Assembly: GCF_030811595.1 (NCBI RefSeq)
Contig: NZ_JAUSRB010000002.1
Location: 3,658,001 to 3,722,000 of the forward strand
DNA length: 64,000 bases
Direction: 5' to 3'
Source: Streptosporangium brasiliense
Lineage (GTDB): Bacteria; Actinomycetota; Actinomycetes; Streptosporangiales; Streptosporangiaceae
This document shows, piece after piece, positions 25,774 to 33,481 of the stretch. Position numbers and translations under genes: made by a program. Position 1 is the first letter of the stretch. Each line of letters starts with the position of its first letter. Under the pieces are notes generated by a model. It was not told where the DNA came from. It was given only the letters and a program-made list of their open reading frames with translations, and did not search any database.

Positions 25774-25911
25774 TCAGGCGGGGGGCGGCTCCGGCGCGGC
25801 GTGCTCGCCGAGCGTGTCGGTCAGGGTGTCCGGCGTGCGGAACCGGACAGCGTGCCATCCGTGCCGGCGGGCCACCCCGCCGAGGTCGCGCACCAGCACG
25901 CGGGCGGTCAC
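25774..25911 (-). CDS. 45-aa small protein coupled to the decarboxylase
   Basis: A short reading frame whose GTG start (25909-25911) overlaps the decarboxylase TGA by the 4-base GTGA arrangement, the normal sign of translational coupling in actinomycetes. It encodes a peptide starting VTARVLVRDLGGVARRHGWH and continuing AVRFRTPDTLTDTLGEH with a Pro-rich end. The composition looks like a folded protein. No family is recognised. It lacks any Cys, signal peptide or membrane segment. It ends 23 bases from the convergent PL8 gene. Confidence 0.5.
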   Translation of the reverse strand: MTARVLVRDLGGVARRHGWHAVRFRTPDTLTDTLGEHAAPEPPPA

Positions 25912-27329
25912 CAGGCGATCTCTTCCGCGGCCGCGCGGATCTCGTCGAGCAGGACGGCCAGGTCCTCCTCGGTGGTGTCCGGATGGAGGACGCAGGCGCG
26001 CAGGGCGTCGTCCGTGCCCAGACGGGTGCCGGTGAGGAAGGCGTTGCCCCGCCGCTGGACGGCGGTGGGGATGGCGCGGTTGAGCGCGTCGAGCCGGTCG
26101 CCGGTGACCTCCGGCGCCGGGCGGTACCGGAACGCGGTGATGGAGGTGGTGACAGGGGCGAGGAGGTCGAAGTCGCCGGCGTCGTCGACCATGACGGCCA
26201 GGGTGCGGGCGAGCCCCACCGTGTGGTTCACGAGCCGGGTGATGCCCTGCCGGCCGAGATGTGACATCGTCGCCCAGGTCTTCAGCGCCCGGAAGGGGCG
26301 TGTCTGCTCCGTCCCGTACTCGGAGAACCAGCCGAGCTCGTCGGCGTTGTCGTCCTGCAGGTAGGCGGGCACCAGGCTGAAGGCGTCACGGGCCGCCGAC
26401 GGGTCGCGCAGCAGCGCGCACCCGCAGCCCACCGGGACACCGAGCCACTTGTGCGGATCCAGCGCCAGCGAGTCCGCCCTGTCCATCCCCGCGTAGCCGG
26501 GGGCGGCGCCGTCGGCCAGGACGCCGAGCGCGCCGTAGGCGCCGTCGATGTGGAACCACAGCCGGTTCTCGGCGGCGACGTCGGCGATCTCGTCGAGCGG
26601 GTCGACGGCGCCGGTGTTGACGGTGCCCGCGCTCGCGGCCACGCAGAACGGCCGCAGGCCCGCCGACAGGTCCTCGGCGATCATCGACCGGAGCGCGCGG
26701 ACGTCCATGCGGTAGGCGCCGTCGACCGGCACCGTGCGCACCTGCCGCGCCCCCAGCCCGAGCAGCTCGGCGGCCTTGCGCAGGCAGCTGTGCCCTTCGG
26801 CCGAGACGTACAGGACCATCGGCGCCCGCCCGGACAGCCCTTCCTCGCGCGCGTCCCATCCGTCCTGGCGTGCCGCCCGCTGCCGGGCGGTGGCCAGGCA
26901 GACGATGGTGGCCATGGACGCTCCGCTGGTCAGCAGCCCGCCGCCCGGCGGATGGGGGTAGCCGACGAGGTCGGCCAGCCAGCGCACGACGGTGCGCTCC
27001 AGCAGGGGGCCGGCGTGCTCGCCGCCCGCGCAGCTCGGATTCAGGGCGGCGGCCAGCGGCTCGACGAGCACGCCCGCCGGGGAGGGCGGGGAGTTGACCC
27101 AGCCGAAGAACCGGGGATGCCCGTTGCCCATCGGGTGGCGCATCACCCGGCCGCGCACGTCCTCCACCAGCTCCTCCAGCCCCCGGCCGGTCTCGGGCAG
27201 CCGCTGGGCGGTCAGCCAGAGGCGGTCGTCGGCCGGCACCGGCCGCCAGACCGGCTCCTGGCGGACGTGCCCGAGGTGGTCGGCCATGAGGTCGGCCGCC
27301 TTCCCGGCGGCCTGGCGCAGCTCATCCAT
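25908..27329 (-). CDS. pyridoxal-phosphate-dependent decarboxylase (group II)
   Basis: A 473-aa fold-type I PLP enzyme of the aromatic-amino-acid/glutamate/diaminobutyrate decarboxylase group. The PLP lysine is Lys294 in ALDPHKWLGVP. The ring-stacking region is EGHSCLRKAAELL. The Asp that holds the pyridine nitrogen is in FHIDGAYG (Asp262). GNGHPRFFGWVNSPPSPAGV near residues 69-88 is typical of the family. The ATG at 27329 overlaps the XRE-cupin stop by 8 bases, with AAGGGG 7 bases upstream. It removes a carboxyl group from an amino acid to give an amine; the substrate is unknown. Coupling to a cupin regulator suggests amine or amino-acid-responsive expression. Confidence 0.92.
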   Translation of the reverse strand: MDELRQAAGKAADLMADHLGHVRQEPVWRPVPADDRLWLTAQRLPETGRGLEELVEDVRGRVMRHPMGNGHPRFFGWVNSPPSPAGVLVEPLAAALNPSCAGGEHAGPLLERTVVRWLADLVGYPHPPGGGLLTSGASMATIVCLATARQRAARQDGWDAREEGLSGRAPMVLYVSAEGHSCLRKAAELLGLGARQVRTVPVDGAYRMDVRALRSMIAEDLSAGLRPFCVAASAGTVNTGAVDPLDEIADVAAENRLWFHIDGAYGALGVLADGAAPGYAGMDRADSLALDPHKWLGVPVGCGCALLRDPSAARDAFSLVPAYLQDDNADELGWFSEYGTEQTRPFRALKTWATMSHLGRQGITRLVNHTVGLARTLAVMVDDAGDFDLLAPVTTSITAFRYRPAPEVTGDRLDALNRAIPTAVQRRGNAFLTGTRLGTDDALRACVLHPDTTEEDLAVLLDEIRAAAEEIAW

Positions 27330-27957
27330 CGAGCATCCCCTTTCGCGGACCGTGGTGCGCGGCCGAGGGGCCGCCCAACTCCATGGCCAGGTAGTACACA
27401 CAGTCGGTGTCGCCGTCGTTGGCGAAGGCGTGGCGGCAGTCACCCGGGTAGTAGGCCGAATCCCCGGCGTGCAGGGCATGCGGCCGGTCGTTGAGCGTGA
27501 GCCGCAGCCGGCCGGACTCGACGGCCACGTATTCCCGCGATCCCGGCGCGTGCGGGGCGAACTCCCCGGCGTCGACGCCCGGGCCGATGGTCGTCCGCAT
27601 GAACTCGAACTCCACCTCCGGCAGCACGGGAGACAGGATGCGCCGCTCCCATCCGGACGGGTCGCGCAGCACGCGCTGCTCGGCCCGGCGGAGCACCCGC
27701 GGCGTCTGGCGCCCGGGCTCGTCCAGCAGCCGCGCGATCGAGGTGCCCAGCGCCGTGGCCAGCCGGTCCAGGACGAGCACGCTCGGGGTCTTGGCCCCCC
27801 GCTCGACCTCCGACACCATGCTCCGGCTGATCCCGCTCGACTCGGCCAGCCGTTCGATGGACAGCCCGCGGGAGCGGCGCTCGGCCCGGATCCGCGAGCC
27901 CAGCTCGGCCATCGACAGGCCGCTGGAGAGAACTCCGTCGTCTTCCACGCTCTCCAC
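27322..27957 (-). CDS. XRE family regulator with cupin sensor domain
   Basis: A 211-aa protein with an N-terminal lambda-repressor-type helix-turn-helix (RAERRSRGLSIERLAESSGI, then SRSMVSEVERGAKTPSVLVL) and a C-terminal cupin_2 domain (about 115-200). The cupin is seen in GEFAPHAPGSREYVAVESGR and LHAGDSAYYPGDCRHAFAND. This architecture matches PuuR-like regulators of amine and amino-acid catabolism. The start is uncertain: GTG at 27957 or GTG at 27948. A TATAGT element ending just upstream of the second would give a leaderless message. The adjacent 11-bp inverted repeat is the likely autoregulatory operator. It heads the operon with the decarboxylase and the 45-aa gene. Confidence 0.9.
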   Translation of the reverse strand: MESVEDDGVLSSGLSMAELGSRIRAERRSRGLSIERLAESSGISRSMVSEVERGAKTPSVLVLDRLATALGTSIARLLDEPGRQTPRVLRRAEQRVLRDPSGWERRILSPVLPEVEFEFMRTTIGPGVDAGEFAPHAPGSREYVAVESGRLRLTLNDRPHALHAGDSAYYPGDCRHAFANDGDTDCVYYLAMELGGPSAAHHGPRKGMLDG

Positions 27958-27989
27958 TATAGCGGCGATATTTCCACGATAGTGGAGAG
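27950..27989. promoter_or_regulatory. XRE-cupin operator: 11-bp perfect inverted repeat
   Basis: CTCTCCACTAT (27950-27960) and ATAGTGGAGAG (27979-27989) are exact inverted copies with 18 bases between them. On the minus strand the proximal arm contains TATAGT, a good -10 element, and the distal arm falls near -35. A dimeric repressor bound there would block the promoter. Confidence 0.65.
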
Positions 27990-28155
27990 GTCGGGCCGAC
28001 GGCGCGTGAGGTGATCAGGGCGGGGACGGGCGCGAGGGCGCGGGCGCACCGGAGCCCAACATACTTCCTCCGGTGCAGCCCGTACCTCGGACGGTGCAGG
28101 CCCGGATGACGGCCGACGGACGACGCGGCCCGGACGCGGCCCGCCCTAGCGTGAG

Positions 28156-28320
28156 ATCACCGCTCTCCCGGTCACCGTTCTCCCGGTCACTGGTCTTCCG
28201 GTCACCGTTCTCCCGGTCACCGGTCTTCCGGTCACTGGTCTTCCGGTAACCGTTCTCCCGGTAACCGGTCTCCCGGTCACCGGTCTCCCGGTAACCGGTC
28301 TCCCGGTCACCGCTTCTCCC
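28156..28320. repeat. 11 tandem copies of a 15-bp GGTNACC-containing unit
   Basis: Eleven contiguous 15-bp units such as GTCACCGTTCTCCCG and GTAACCGGTCTCCCG run from 28156 to 28320. The junctions create repeated 7-bp palindromes GGTCACC or GGTAACC (some GGTCACT). The array ends 16 bases before the kinase start, with the kinase ribosome site in between. It could be a multi-site binding region in the kinase leader or a slippage minisatellite. Spacer 27990-28155 is otherwise empty. Confidence 0.85.
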
Positions 28321-28336
28321 CGAGGAAGGACCCCGC

Positions 28337-29479
28337 ATGGCCGAACCGTCCCCGCAACGCGCACCCGCTTCCGTCCGCCACTCCGCCACGATCGTCGACC
28401 TCGTGCTCGCCGCCCTCACCGCGGTCTTCTTCGTCGCTGTCGCCCTCGCCACCGGGGTGCGCTCACCCTGGCAGGGCACGATCCCCCTCGCCCTGTTCCT
28501 CGGCGCTCTGCTGCTCCTGCGGCGCCGCCGGCCGATGGCCGTGCTGCTGCTGTCGATCGCCGCGATCTTCGTCTACCACCTCGCCCGGGAATCCCCCGCC
28601 GGCTGGATCTGGCCGGCGTCGGTCGCCTACTTCACCGCCGCCGCCACCTCCCGCGTGCGCTGGGTGGCCGCCGTCGGCGTCGCCCAGCTCGTCTACTCCG
28701 CCGTCGACTTCCGGTGGGTCCTCGACAGGAACGTGGTCCGCTACGTCATCCACGTCACCGGCGAGGGGCTGCTGCTGGCGGCACTCATCGCCGCGGGACT
28801 CGCCTACGCCGCCTCGCTGCGCCGGCGCGAGCGGCTGCGCGAGGCCGACGCCCGCGCCCGCGCCGCCGAGGAACGGCTGCGCGTCTCACGCGAGGTGCAC
28901 GACATCGTCGCCCACACCCTGGCCGTCGTCGGCGTCCACCTCAACGTCGCCGCCGACGCACTCCAGGAGGAGCCGGCCGAGGCCGCCGCCGCGCTGCGCC
29001 TGGCCCAGGACGTCAGGGGCCGGGCGATGGCCGACCTCACCTCCCTCATCGACGTCCTGCGCGAGGGGCCCGGCAGTACCGCGCCCCAGCCCGACCTCGC
29101 CTCCCTCGGCACGCTCATCGCCGATGCCCGAGCCACCGGGCTGGAAGTGATCTTCGACGAGCGCGGCGACCCCTCGGCCGTCCCCGCCGCCTCCGCCGTC
29201 GCCGTCTACCGTGTCGTCCAGGAGGCCCTGGCCAACACGCTCAAGCACTCCGGGGCGGTCAAGGCCGAGGTGACGATCGACTACCGGCCGCGCTCGGTCA
29301 CCGTCGAGATCGCCGACAACGGCCACGGGGGCGACGGCGGCGCGGGCGTCCCCGAGGGGCACGGCCTGGCCGGCATGCGCGGACGGGTGGGCGCCCTCGG
29401 GGGCGCGCTCACCGTCGGCCCGGTCCCCGGAGGCTTCGCCGTGAAGGCCGACATCCCTGTGGCAGGCTCGTCACTGTGA
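28337..29479 (+). CDS. two-component sensor histidine kinase (NarL/DesK type)
   Basis: A 380-aa membrane sensor. The ATG at 28337 follows GAGGAAGGA. Four to five hydrophobic helices occupy residues 17-160 with almost no external domain. The HisKA_3 dimerisation domain has REVHDIVAHTLAVVGVHLNV with phospho-acceptor His188. The HATPase domain is shown by VYRVVQEALANTLKHSG (N box), ADNGHGGDGG (G1) and GHGLAGMRGRVGALGG (G2). It would phosphorylate the response regulator encoded next, with which it shares a 4-base overlap. A stimulus in the membrane, such as lipid state or envelope stress, is typical for this architecture. Confidence 0.93.
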   Translation: MAEPSPQRAPASVRHSATIVDLVLAALTAVFFVAVALATGVRSPWQGTIPLALFLGALLLLRRRRPMAVLLLSIAAIFVYHLARESPAGWIWPASVAYFTAAATSRVRWVAAVGVAQLVYSAVDFRWVLDRNVVRYVIHVTGEGLLLAALIAAGLAYAASLRRRERLREADARARAAEERLRVSREVHDIVAHTLAVVGVHLNVAADALQEEPAEAAAALRLAQDVRGRAMADLTSLIDVLREGPGSTAPQPDLASLGTLIADARATGLEVIFDERGDPSAVPAASAVAVYRVVQEALANTLKHSGAVKAEVTIDYRPRSVTVEIADNGHGGDGGAGVPEGHGLAGMRGRVGALGGALTVGPVPGGFAVKADIPVAGSSL

Positions 29480-30174
29480 CGATCAAGGTGCTCCTCGCCG
29501 ACGACCAGGCACTCGTGCGGGCCGGTTTCCGCAGCCTCCTGGCCCGCTCCCGGGACGTCACCGTCGTCGGTGAGGCCGCTGACGGCGAGGAGGCCGTACG
29601 GCTGGCCGCGAGCACCCGCCCCGACGTCGTCCTCATGGACATCCGCATGCCCGGCACCGACGGCATCGCCGCCACCCGCCGCATCGTCACCGACCCCGCC
29701 GTCCCCGGCTGCTGCGTCATCATCCTGACCACCTTCGACACCGACGAGCACGTCTTCGCCGCGCTGGGCGCCGGAGCCAGCGGCTTCCTCACCAAGGAGG
29801 TCGAACCGGCCGAGCTGCGCCGCGCGGTCGCCGTGGTCGCCGGCGGGGACGCGCTGCTGTCCCCGGGCGTCACCCGCCGCGTCGTCGAGCGGTTCGCCCA
29901 CCGGCGGGACCTCGCTCCCGGCGTTCCCGGTGCCGGGCGGCGGCTGGCCGCCCTCACCGCCCGGGAGCTGGAGGTGGTCCGGCTCGTCGCGCTCGGCCTG
30001 TCCAACGACGAGATCGCCGGACGCCTCGTCATCAGCCCGCTCACCGCCAAGACCCACATCACCAGGGCCATCGCCAAGCTGGACGTGCGCGACCGCGTCC
30101 AACTGGTCATCCTGGCCTACGAGAGCGGCCTGACACAGCCCGGTGACCTCGGCCCGGACCCAGGGCGCCGGTAG
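29476..30174 (+). CDS. NarL/LuxR family response regulator
   Basis: A 232-aa response regulator starting with GTG at 29476, which overlaps the kinase TGA (GTGA). The receiver domain has the acidic pair in LLADDQALVRAG, phospho-acceptor Asp55 (VVLMDIRMPG), the switch Thr in ILTTFDTDEHVF and Lys in GFLTKEVEPAELRRA. The LuxR helix-turn-helix is LTARELEVVRLVALGLSNDE followed by SPLTAKTHITRAIAKL. It is the cognate partner of the kinase. The 15-bp repeats upstream of the pair are a candidate binding array for it. Confidence 0.95.
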   Translation: MTIKVLLADDQALVRAGFRSLLARSRDVTVVGEAADGEEAVRLAASTRPDVVLMDIRMPGTDGIAATRRIVTDPAVPGCCVIILTTFDTDEHVFAALGAGASGFLTKEVEPAELRRAVAVVAGGDALLSPGVTRRVVERFAHRRDLAPGVPGAGRRLAALTARELEVVRLVALGLSNDEIAGRLVISPLTAKTHITRAIAKLDVRDRVQLVILAYESGLTQPGDLGPDPGRR

Positions 30175-30351
30175 GACCGTGGGAGGCGTGCCACGCCGAA
30201 CTGTCGGCGCTGATTCCGCGATGCCGCCAAGCCAACGACCTGTCATCACGTGCAGGGCGTCACGGCGCATCTTGCCGCCGACGGGGACGATCCGGCAGAG
30301 TTGATCGGCGCCTGCGGGCCGATGCCGGGCATGGACCGATCAGGAGGGTGC

Positions 30352-31389
30352 GTGGTCGCAGCGGGGTGGTGGGTCCGGGGTGTGCTGACGGCACTCATGG
30401 CCGTCGTCTTCCTGGCCGGTTGCTCCACGGGCGCGGCGCCTCCGAAGATCCCGCGGTCGCAGCCGTCCTGGCATCTACTGGGCGGCGATGGTTCGCGTGT
30501 CGCGGCCGACGATCTCTGTCCGAAAGGTAAGGGGCCGAGAGGACTGGACTGCCGGTCGAAAGCTCCGGGATACGGAGCCTGTGTCAAGCGTCATCCGGTG
30601 AAAACCTCCGCCACGTTGTGCCAGCAGGCGTTGATCGTCCGTATTGAATGCAGATTCGGGGAGCGGGCCCCCTTCCGTGGCGGAGAGGACTGCGCCAGGT
30701 CGTTCGACTCCTATCTGGCGTGCCGGACGGGGACTCCCAGCAGGTCCGACGAGGTGTGCGCCGCGGGTGAAAGAGAGCTGTCACGCTGTCCGGGCCATTT
30801 CGATCCGGCCGCCGACTTCGACTGCGTGAAGGCGCGGGACGCCTACTACGAGTGTCGCGACGACGGGCGGGGCGACGACGCGTTCTGCTCGACATATATC
30901 GAGGTCCTCGGTCTGTGCCAAACGTTGAGGGTCGGCTGCTCCGATCTTCTCGACAAGTATCTCGTGTGCGCGGGTGAGGATCTCTCTCCGAACGAGTGCG
31001 CGTTCGGGCTCAACATGAGAATCAACTGCCTGCGGGATCTCGGGGACGGCATCTTCCGGCAGACCGCGACATGTGACTCCGTCTGGCGTGATTCCATCAG
31101 GGACTGCGGTGGCACTCGGGGACTTGAGGCAGACGGCCCCACGCCCTGTACGGGTGGCGCGAACTGGTACGCGGCGAGCTACTCGATCTGTGAAAAACAG
31201 GGTGAACCTGCCGAAACGGTTGGTGTGGCCTATGTGTATCCGTTGAGCGAAGGCGCCAGCCATACACCTGTCTGCTGGGCGCCTGAGGACGGGGACCGCC
31301 CCATGATCGAGGCGGCCACGCACGCCTCCGGCGGATGGGGTGTCCGCGCCATATACCACCACGGCGAGACCCGCTACGGACCCATGTGA
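30352..31389 (+). CDS. lipoprotein with four tandem twin-CX9C modules
   Basis: A 345-aa predicted lipoprotein. The GTG at 30352 is preferred: AGGAGG lies 4 bases upstream, and the signal segment VVFLAGC then ends at the lipidated Cys24. The mature protein has eight CX9C motifs arranged as four pairs: Cys67/77 with 90/100, 114/124 with 136/146, 158/168 with 179/189, and 196/206 with 216/226. Spacers inside the pairs are 12, 11, 10 and 9 residues. This is the twin-CX9C pattern of eukaryotic CHCH alpha-hairpins. A C-terminal ~100-residue region has further Cys and aromatic residues (ANWYAASYSICEKQG). The function is unknown. It follows the two-component pair by 177 bases. Confidence 0.8.
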   Translation: MVAAGWWVRGVLTALMAVVFLAGCSTGAAPPKIPRSQPSWHLLGGDGSRVAADDLCPKGKGPRGLDCRSKAPGYGACVKRHPVKTSATLCQQALIVRIECRFGERAPFRGGEDCARSFDSYLACRTGTPSRSDEVCAAGERELSRCPGHFDPAADFDCVKARDAYYECRDDGRGDDAFCSTYIEVLGLCQTLRVGCSDLLDKYLVCAGEDLSPNECAFGLNMRINCLRDLGDGIFRQTATCDSVWRDSIRDCGGTRGLEADGPTPCTGGANWYAASYSICEKQGEPAETVGVAYVYPLSEGASHTPVCWAPEDGDRPMIEAATHASGGWGVRAIYHHGETRYGPM

Positions 31390-31459
31390 TCACCGTCTGC
31401 GGCGCCGTGCGCGCCGGGCGGCGGTCGGGCCGGGGATCAGGGGTCGCACCCGCGGCCGG

Positions 31460-32365
31460 TCACCGCACGCCGAGCTCGGTGTGCCCGACGATCGCCGGGA
31501 TGACCGTGTCCCACACCTGGCGCGGCGGCATCTGGTGGCCCATGCCGGGCAGCGGGACCAGCGAGGACCCGGGGATCTCGCGGGCCAGTGCCTCGGCGTG
31601 CCCGTAGGGGAAGAGCGGGTCCTCGGTGCCGTGCAGGACCAGGGTCGGTGCGGTGATCTCGCCGAGGCGGGAGCGGATCGGCCCGCTGCCCTCGATCATC
31701 CAGTGGTTCGACGCGGCGGCCGGGACCGGGCTGCGATCGAAAGCGCGCCCGGCGGTGCGGCGTACGTGGTCCTCGTCGACCGGGATCGTGCCGGAGAAGG
31801 CGTGCTCGGCGGCGAGGAAGTACGCGATGACCGCGTCGCGGTCGGACCAGTCGGGGCCGGGGGCCGGCTCCTCGAACATCTTGGCCAACGGCTCGCTCAT
31901 CGGCGGCAGGTCGGGATTGTCCGGACCGCCGGGCCCGCCGGGGCTGGTGGACATCAAGGTGAGTGACAGGACCCGTTCCGGGTGCTCGATGCCGAACAGC
32001 TGCGCCAGACCCCCGCCCATCGAGATACCCACGATGTGCGCCGCGGCCAGGCCGTACGCGTCGAGCACGCCGACCGCGTCGGCGAGCAGGTCGTTCTGCG
32101 TGTACGTCGGCGCGCCGACCGGGAACGTCGTGGAGCGGCCGGTGTCGCGGGTGTCGTAGCGGATCACGTAACGGCCGGACGCGGCGAGTCGGGCGGTGAA
32201 GTCGTCGTCCCACCAGTCCATCGACGCCTCCGCGCCCGAGATGAGCAGGATCGCGGGGGCGGCCGGGTCGCCGAAGGCCTGTACGGCCAGGTCGACGCCG
32301 TTGGCGTGCACCGTCTCCTGGGGGGTGGATTGGGACGGGCCCGTGGTCGGCTGGCTGTCGTGCAT
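31460..32365 (-). CDS. alpha/beta hydrolase
   Basis: A 301-aa alpha/beta hydrolase. The ATG at 32365 has GAGGAGG 6 bases upstream, and earlier in-frame ATGs lack a site. The nucleophile elbow is GISMGG. The oxyanion region starts ILLISGAEASMDWWDDDFTA, and the loop YVIRYDTRDTGRSTTF is typical of the RdmC/aclacinomycin methylesterase-like group. The acid lies in LHGTEDPLFPYGHA and the His in PGMGHQMP. The substrate is unknown. It is divergent from the HxlR regulator over a perfect palindrome, so its expression is probably controlled by that protein. Confidence 0.92.
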   Translation of the reverse strand: MHDSQPTTGPSQSTPQETVHANGVDLAVQAFGDPAAPAILLISGAEASMDWWDDDFTARLAASGRYVIRYDTRDTGRSTTFPVGAPTYTQNDLLADAVGVLDAYGLAAAHIVGISMGGGLAQLFGIEHPERVLSLTLMSTSPGGPGGPDNPDLPPMSEPLAKMFEEPAPGPDWSDRDAVIAYFLAAEHAFSGTIPVDEDHVRRTAGRAFDRSPVPAAASNHWMIEGSGPIRSRLGEITAPTLVLHGTEDPLFPYGHAEALAREIPGSSLVPLPGMGHQMPPRQVWDTVIPAIVGHTELGVR

Positions 32366-32410
32366 GAGGTGCCTCCTCGGCCGGGGACGAGTGTGTCTCG
32401 CCGTAACCAT

Positions 32411-32427
32411 ACTTCGATAATCGAAGT
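32411..32427. promoter_or_regulatory. HxlR-type operator: perfect 17-bp palindrome
   Basis: ACTTCGATAATCGAAGT has two exact 8-bp arms around one base, in the 113-bp divergent spacer between hydrolase and regulator. A second weaker dyad, CTAC-n7-GTAG-like, follows at 32434-32446. The twin sites fit dimeric HxlR regulators that control a divergent target and themselves. Confidence 0.65.
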
Positions 32428-32478
32428 AGATGCTACTATTTTCGTAGTGCAAGTTGGTCGGCTACGGACGAGGTGGCG

Positions 32479-33180
32479 ATGGCAAGCGCGAAGAGCCCTG
32501 AGAAGACCTCCGGGCAGGCCGCGGAGAAGGCCGGGAAGCGGACGTACGGGCAGGCGTGCCCCATCGCCCACGCGCTCGACATGATCGGCGAGCGCTGGGC
32601 GCTGCTGGTGGTGCGCGAGCTGCGCCTCGGGCCGCGCCGCTACGCTGACCTGCAGGCCGCCCTGCCCGGACTCGGCCCCAGCGTGCTCGCACAGCGGCTG
32701 CGTGACCTGGAGGCGGTCGGCGTGCTGCGCAGGCGTACGCTGCCACCGCCGGCGGCCAGCAGGACGTATGAGCTCACCGAATGGGGCGCCGAGCTGGAGC
32801 CGGTGTTCGCGGCGCTGCGGACCTGGGGCATGCGCTCACCGGTCGTGCCGCTGACCGGAGGGATCAGCGCCGACACCGTACTGCTCGGCCTGCGCGCCTT
32901 CTTCGTGCCGCAGCCGGACGCGCCGTGGACCGCGACGTACCGGATCGCCCTGGAGCGCGACGTCTACCGCGTCGAGGTCGCCGACGGCGAACTCGTCACC
33001 GTCGCGCGCGGCCAGGCGTCCGGCCCGGCTGACGCATGCCTTGAGAGCGACCACCTCGCGCTGCAGTCCGTGCTGAGCCACGAACGTTCGCTGGCCTCGG
33101 CGATCGGCGACGGCGTGCTCACGGTGACCGGTGACCTCGAGGCGGTCAGGCGACTGGTCGACGCGGTCCCCCCACGCTGA
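32479..33180 (+). CDS. HxlR family transcriptional regulator
   Basis: A 233-aa regulator. The HxlR winged helix spans about residues 20-110, with CPIAHALDMIGERWALLVVR, then LPGLGPSVLAQRLRDLEAVG and the wing RTYELTEWGAELEPV. An extra ~110-residue C-terminal domain (ADTVLLGLRAFFVPQPDA to VRRLVDAVPPR) resembles the SCP2-like sterol/ligand-binding extension of some actinomycete HxlR proteins. It may bind a hydrophobic ligand. The start is taken as ATG 32479 with GAGG 5 bases upstream; GTG 32473 is also possible. It is divergent from the hydrolase. Confidence 0.92.
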   Translation: MASAKSPEKTSGQAAEKAGKRTYGQACPIAHALDMIGERWALLVVRELRLGPRRYADLQAALPGLGPSVLAQRLRDLEAVGVLRRRTLPPPAASRTYELTEWGAELEPVFAALRTWGMRSPVVPLTGGISADTVLLGLRAFFVPQPDAPWTATYRIALERDVYRVEVADGELVTVARGQASGPADACLESDHLALQSVLSHERSLASAIGDGVLTVTGDLEAVRRLVDAVPPR

Positions 33181-33481
33181 CGGTCACCCGCGGCTGTCCC
33201 GACGGGTCCGGGCGCAGACCCACAAGCCGGTCCGCACCCCCGAGCTCCCCGCCGCCGGCGAGCTCCGCGACCTGGTCGCGGAATCCGGGGTTGTCGAGCG
33301 TCAGGTCCTCCCCTCCGCGTATCCAGGACATGTCGACATGTCGTGGCCCGTGCTTCAGGACTCCGGCATGCACACCCGATGCGAAGAGCCACGGTGAACC
33401 GCGACACGGCGGCCGGCCGCTTCCCGGCCCGGCCCCGGTCCGCCTGGAAGAGGCGTCCGCCGTGCGGGGTTGGCGTGGGGT

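Noticed and set aside
23468..25858. 796-aa minus-strand frame opposite the polysaccharide lyase
   Set aside because: Antisense shadow of a gene with all catalytic residues; it has no motifs and a biased Gly/Arg/Pro composition.
28156..28320. CRISPR array
   Set aside because: The repeats are directly adjacent 15-bp units without unique spacers, and no cas gene is present.
28146..28364. Minus-strand frame encoding VTGRP repeats over the 15-bp array
   Set aside because: The apparent pentapeptide repeat follows from a 15-bp repeat read in frame. It runs into the kinase start and has no ribosome site or flanking conserved sequence.
33146..33373. 75-aa minus-strand frame after the HxlR gene
   Set aside because: The part 'GEDLTLDNPGFRDQVAELAG' looks protein-like, but there is no clear ribosome site, it overlaps the HxlR 3' end, and I recognise no family. 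Left out as undecided.
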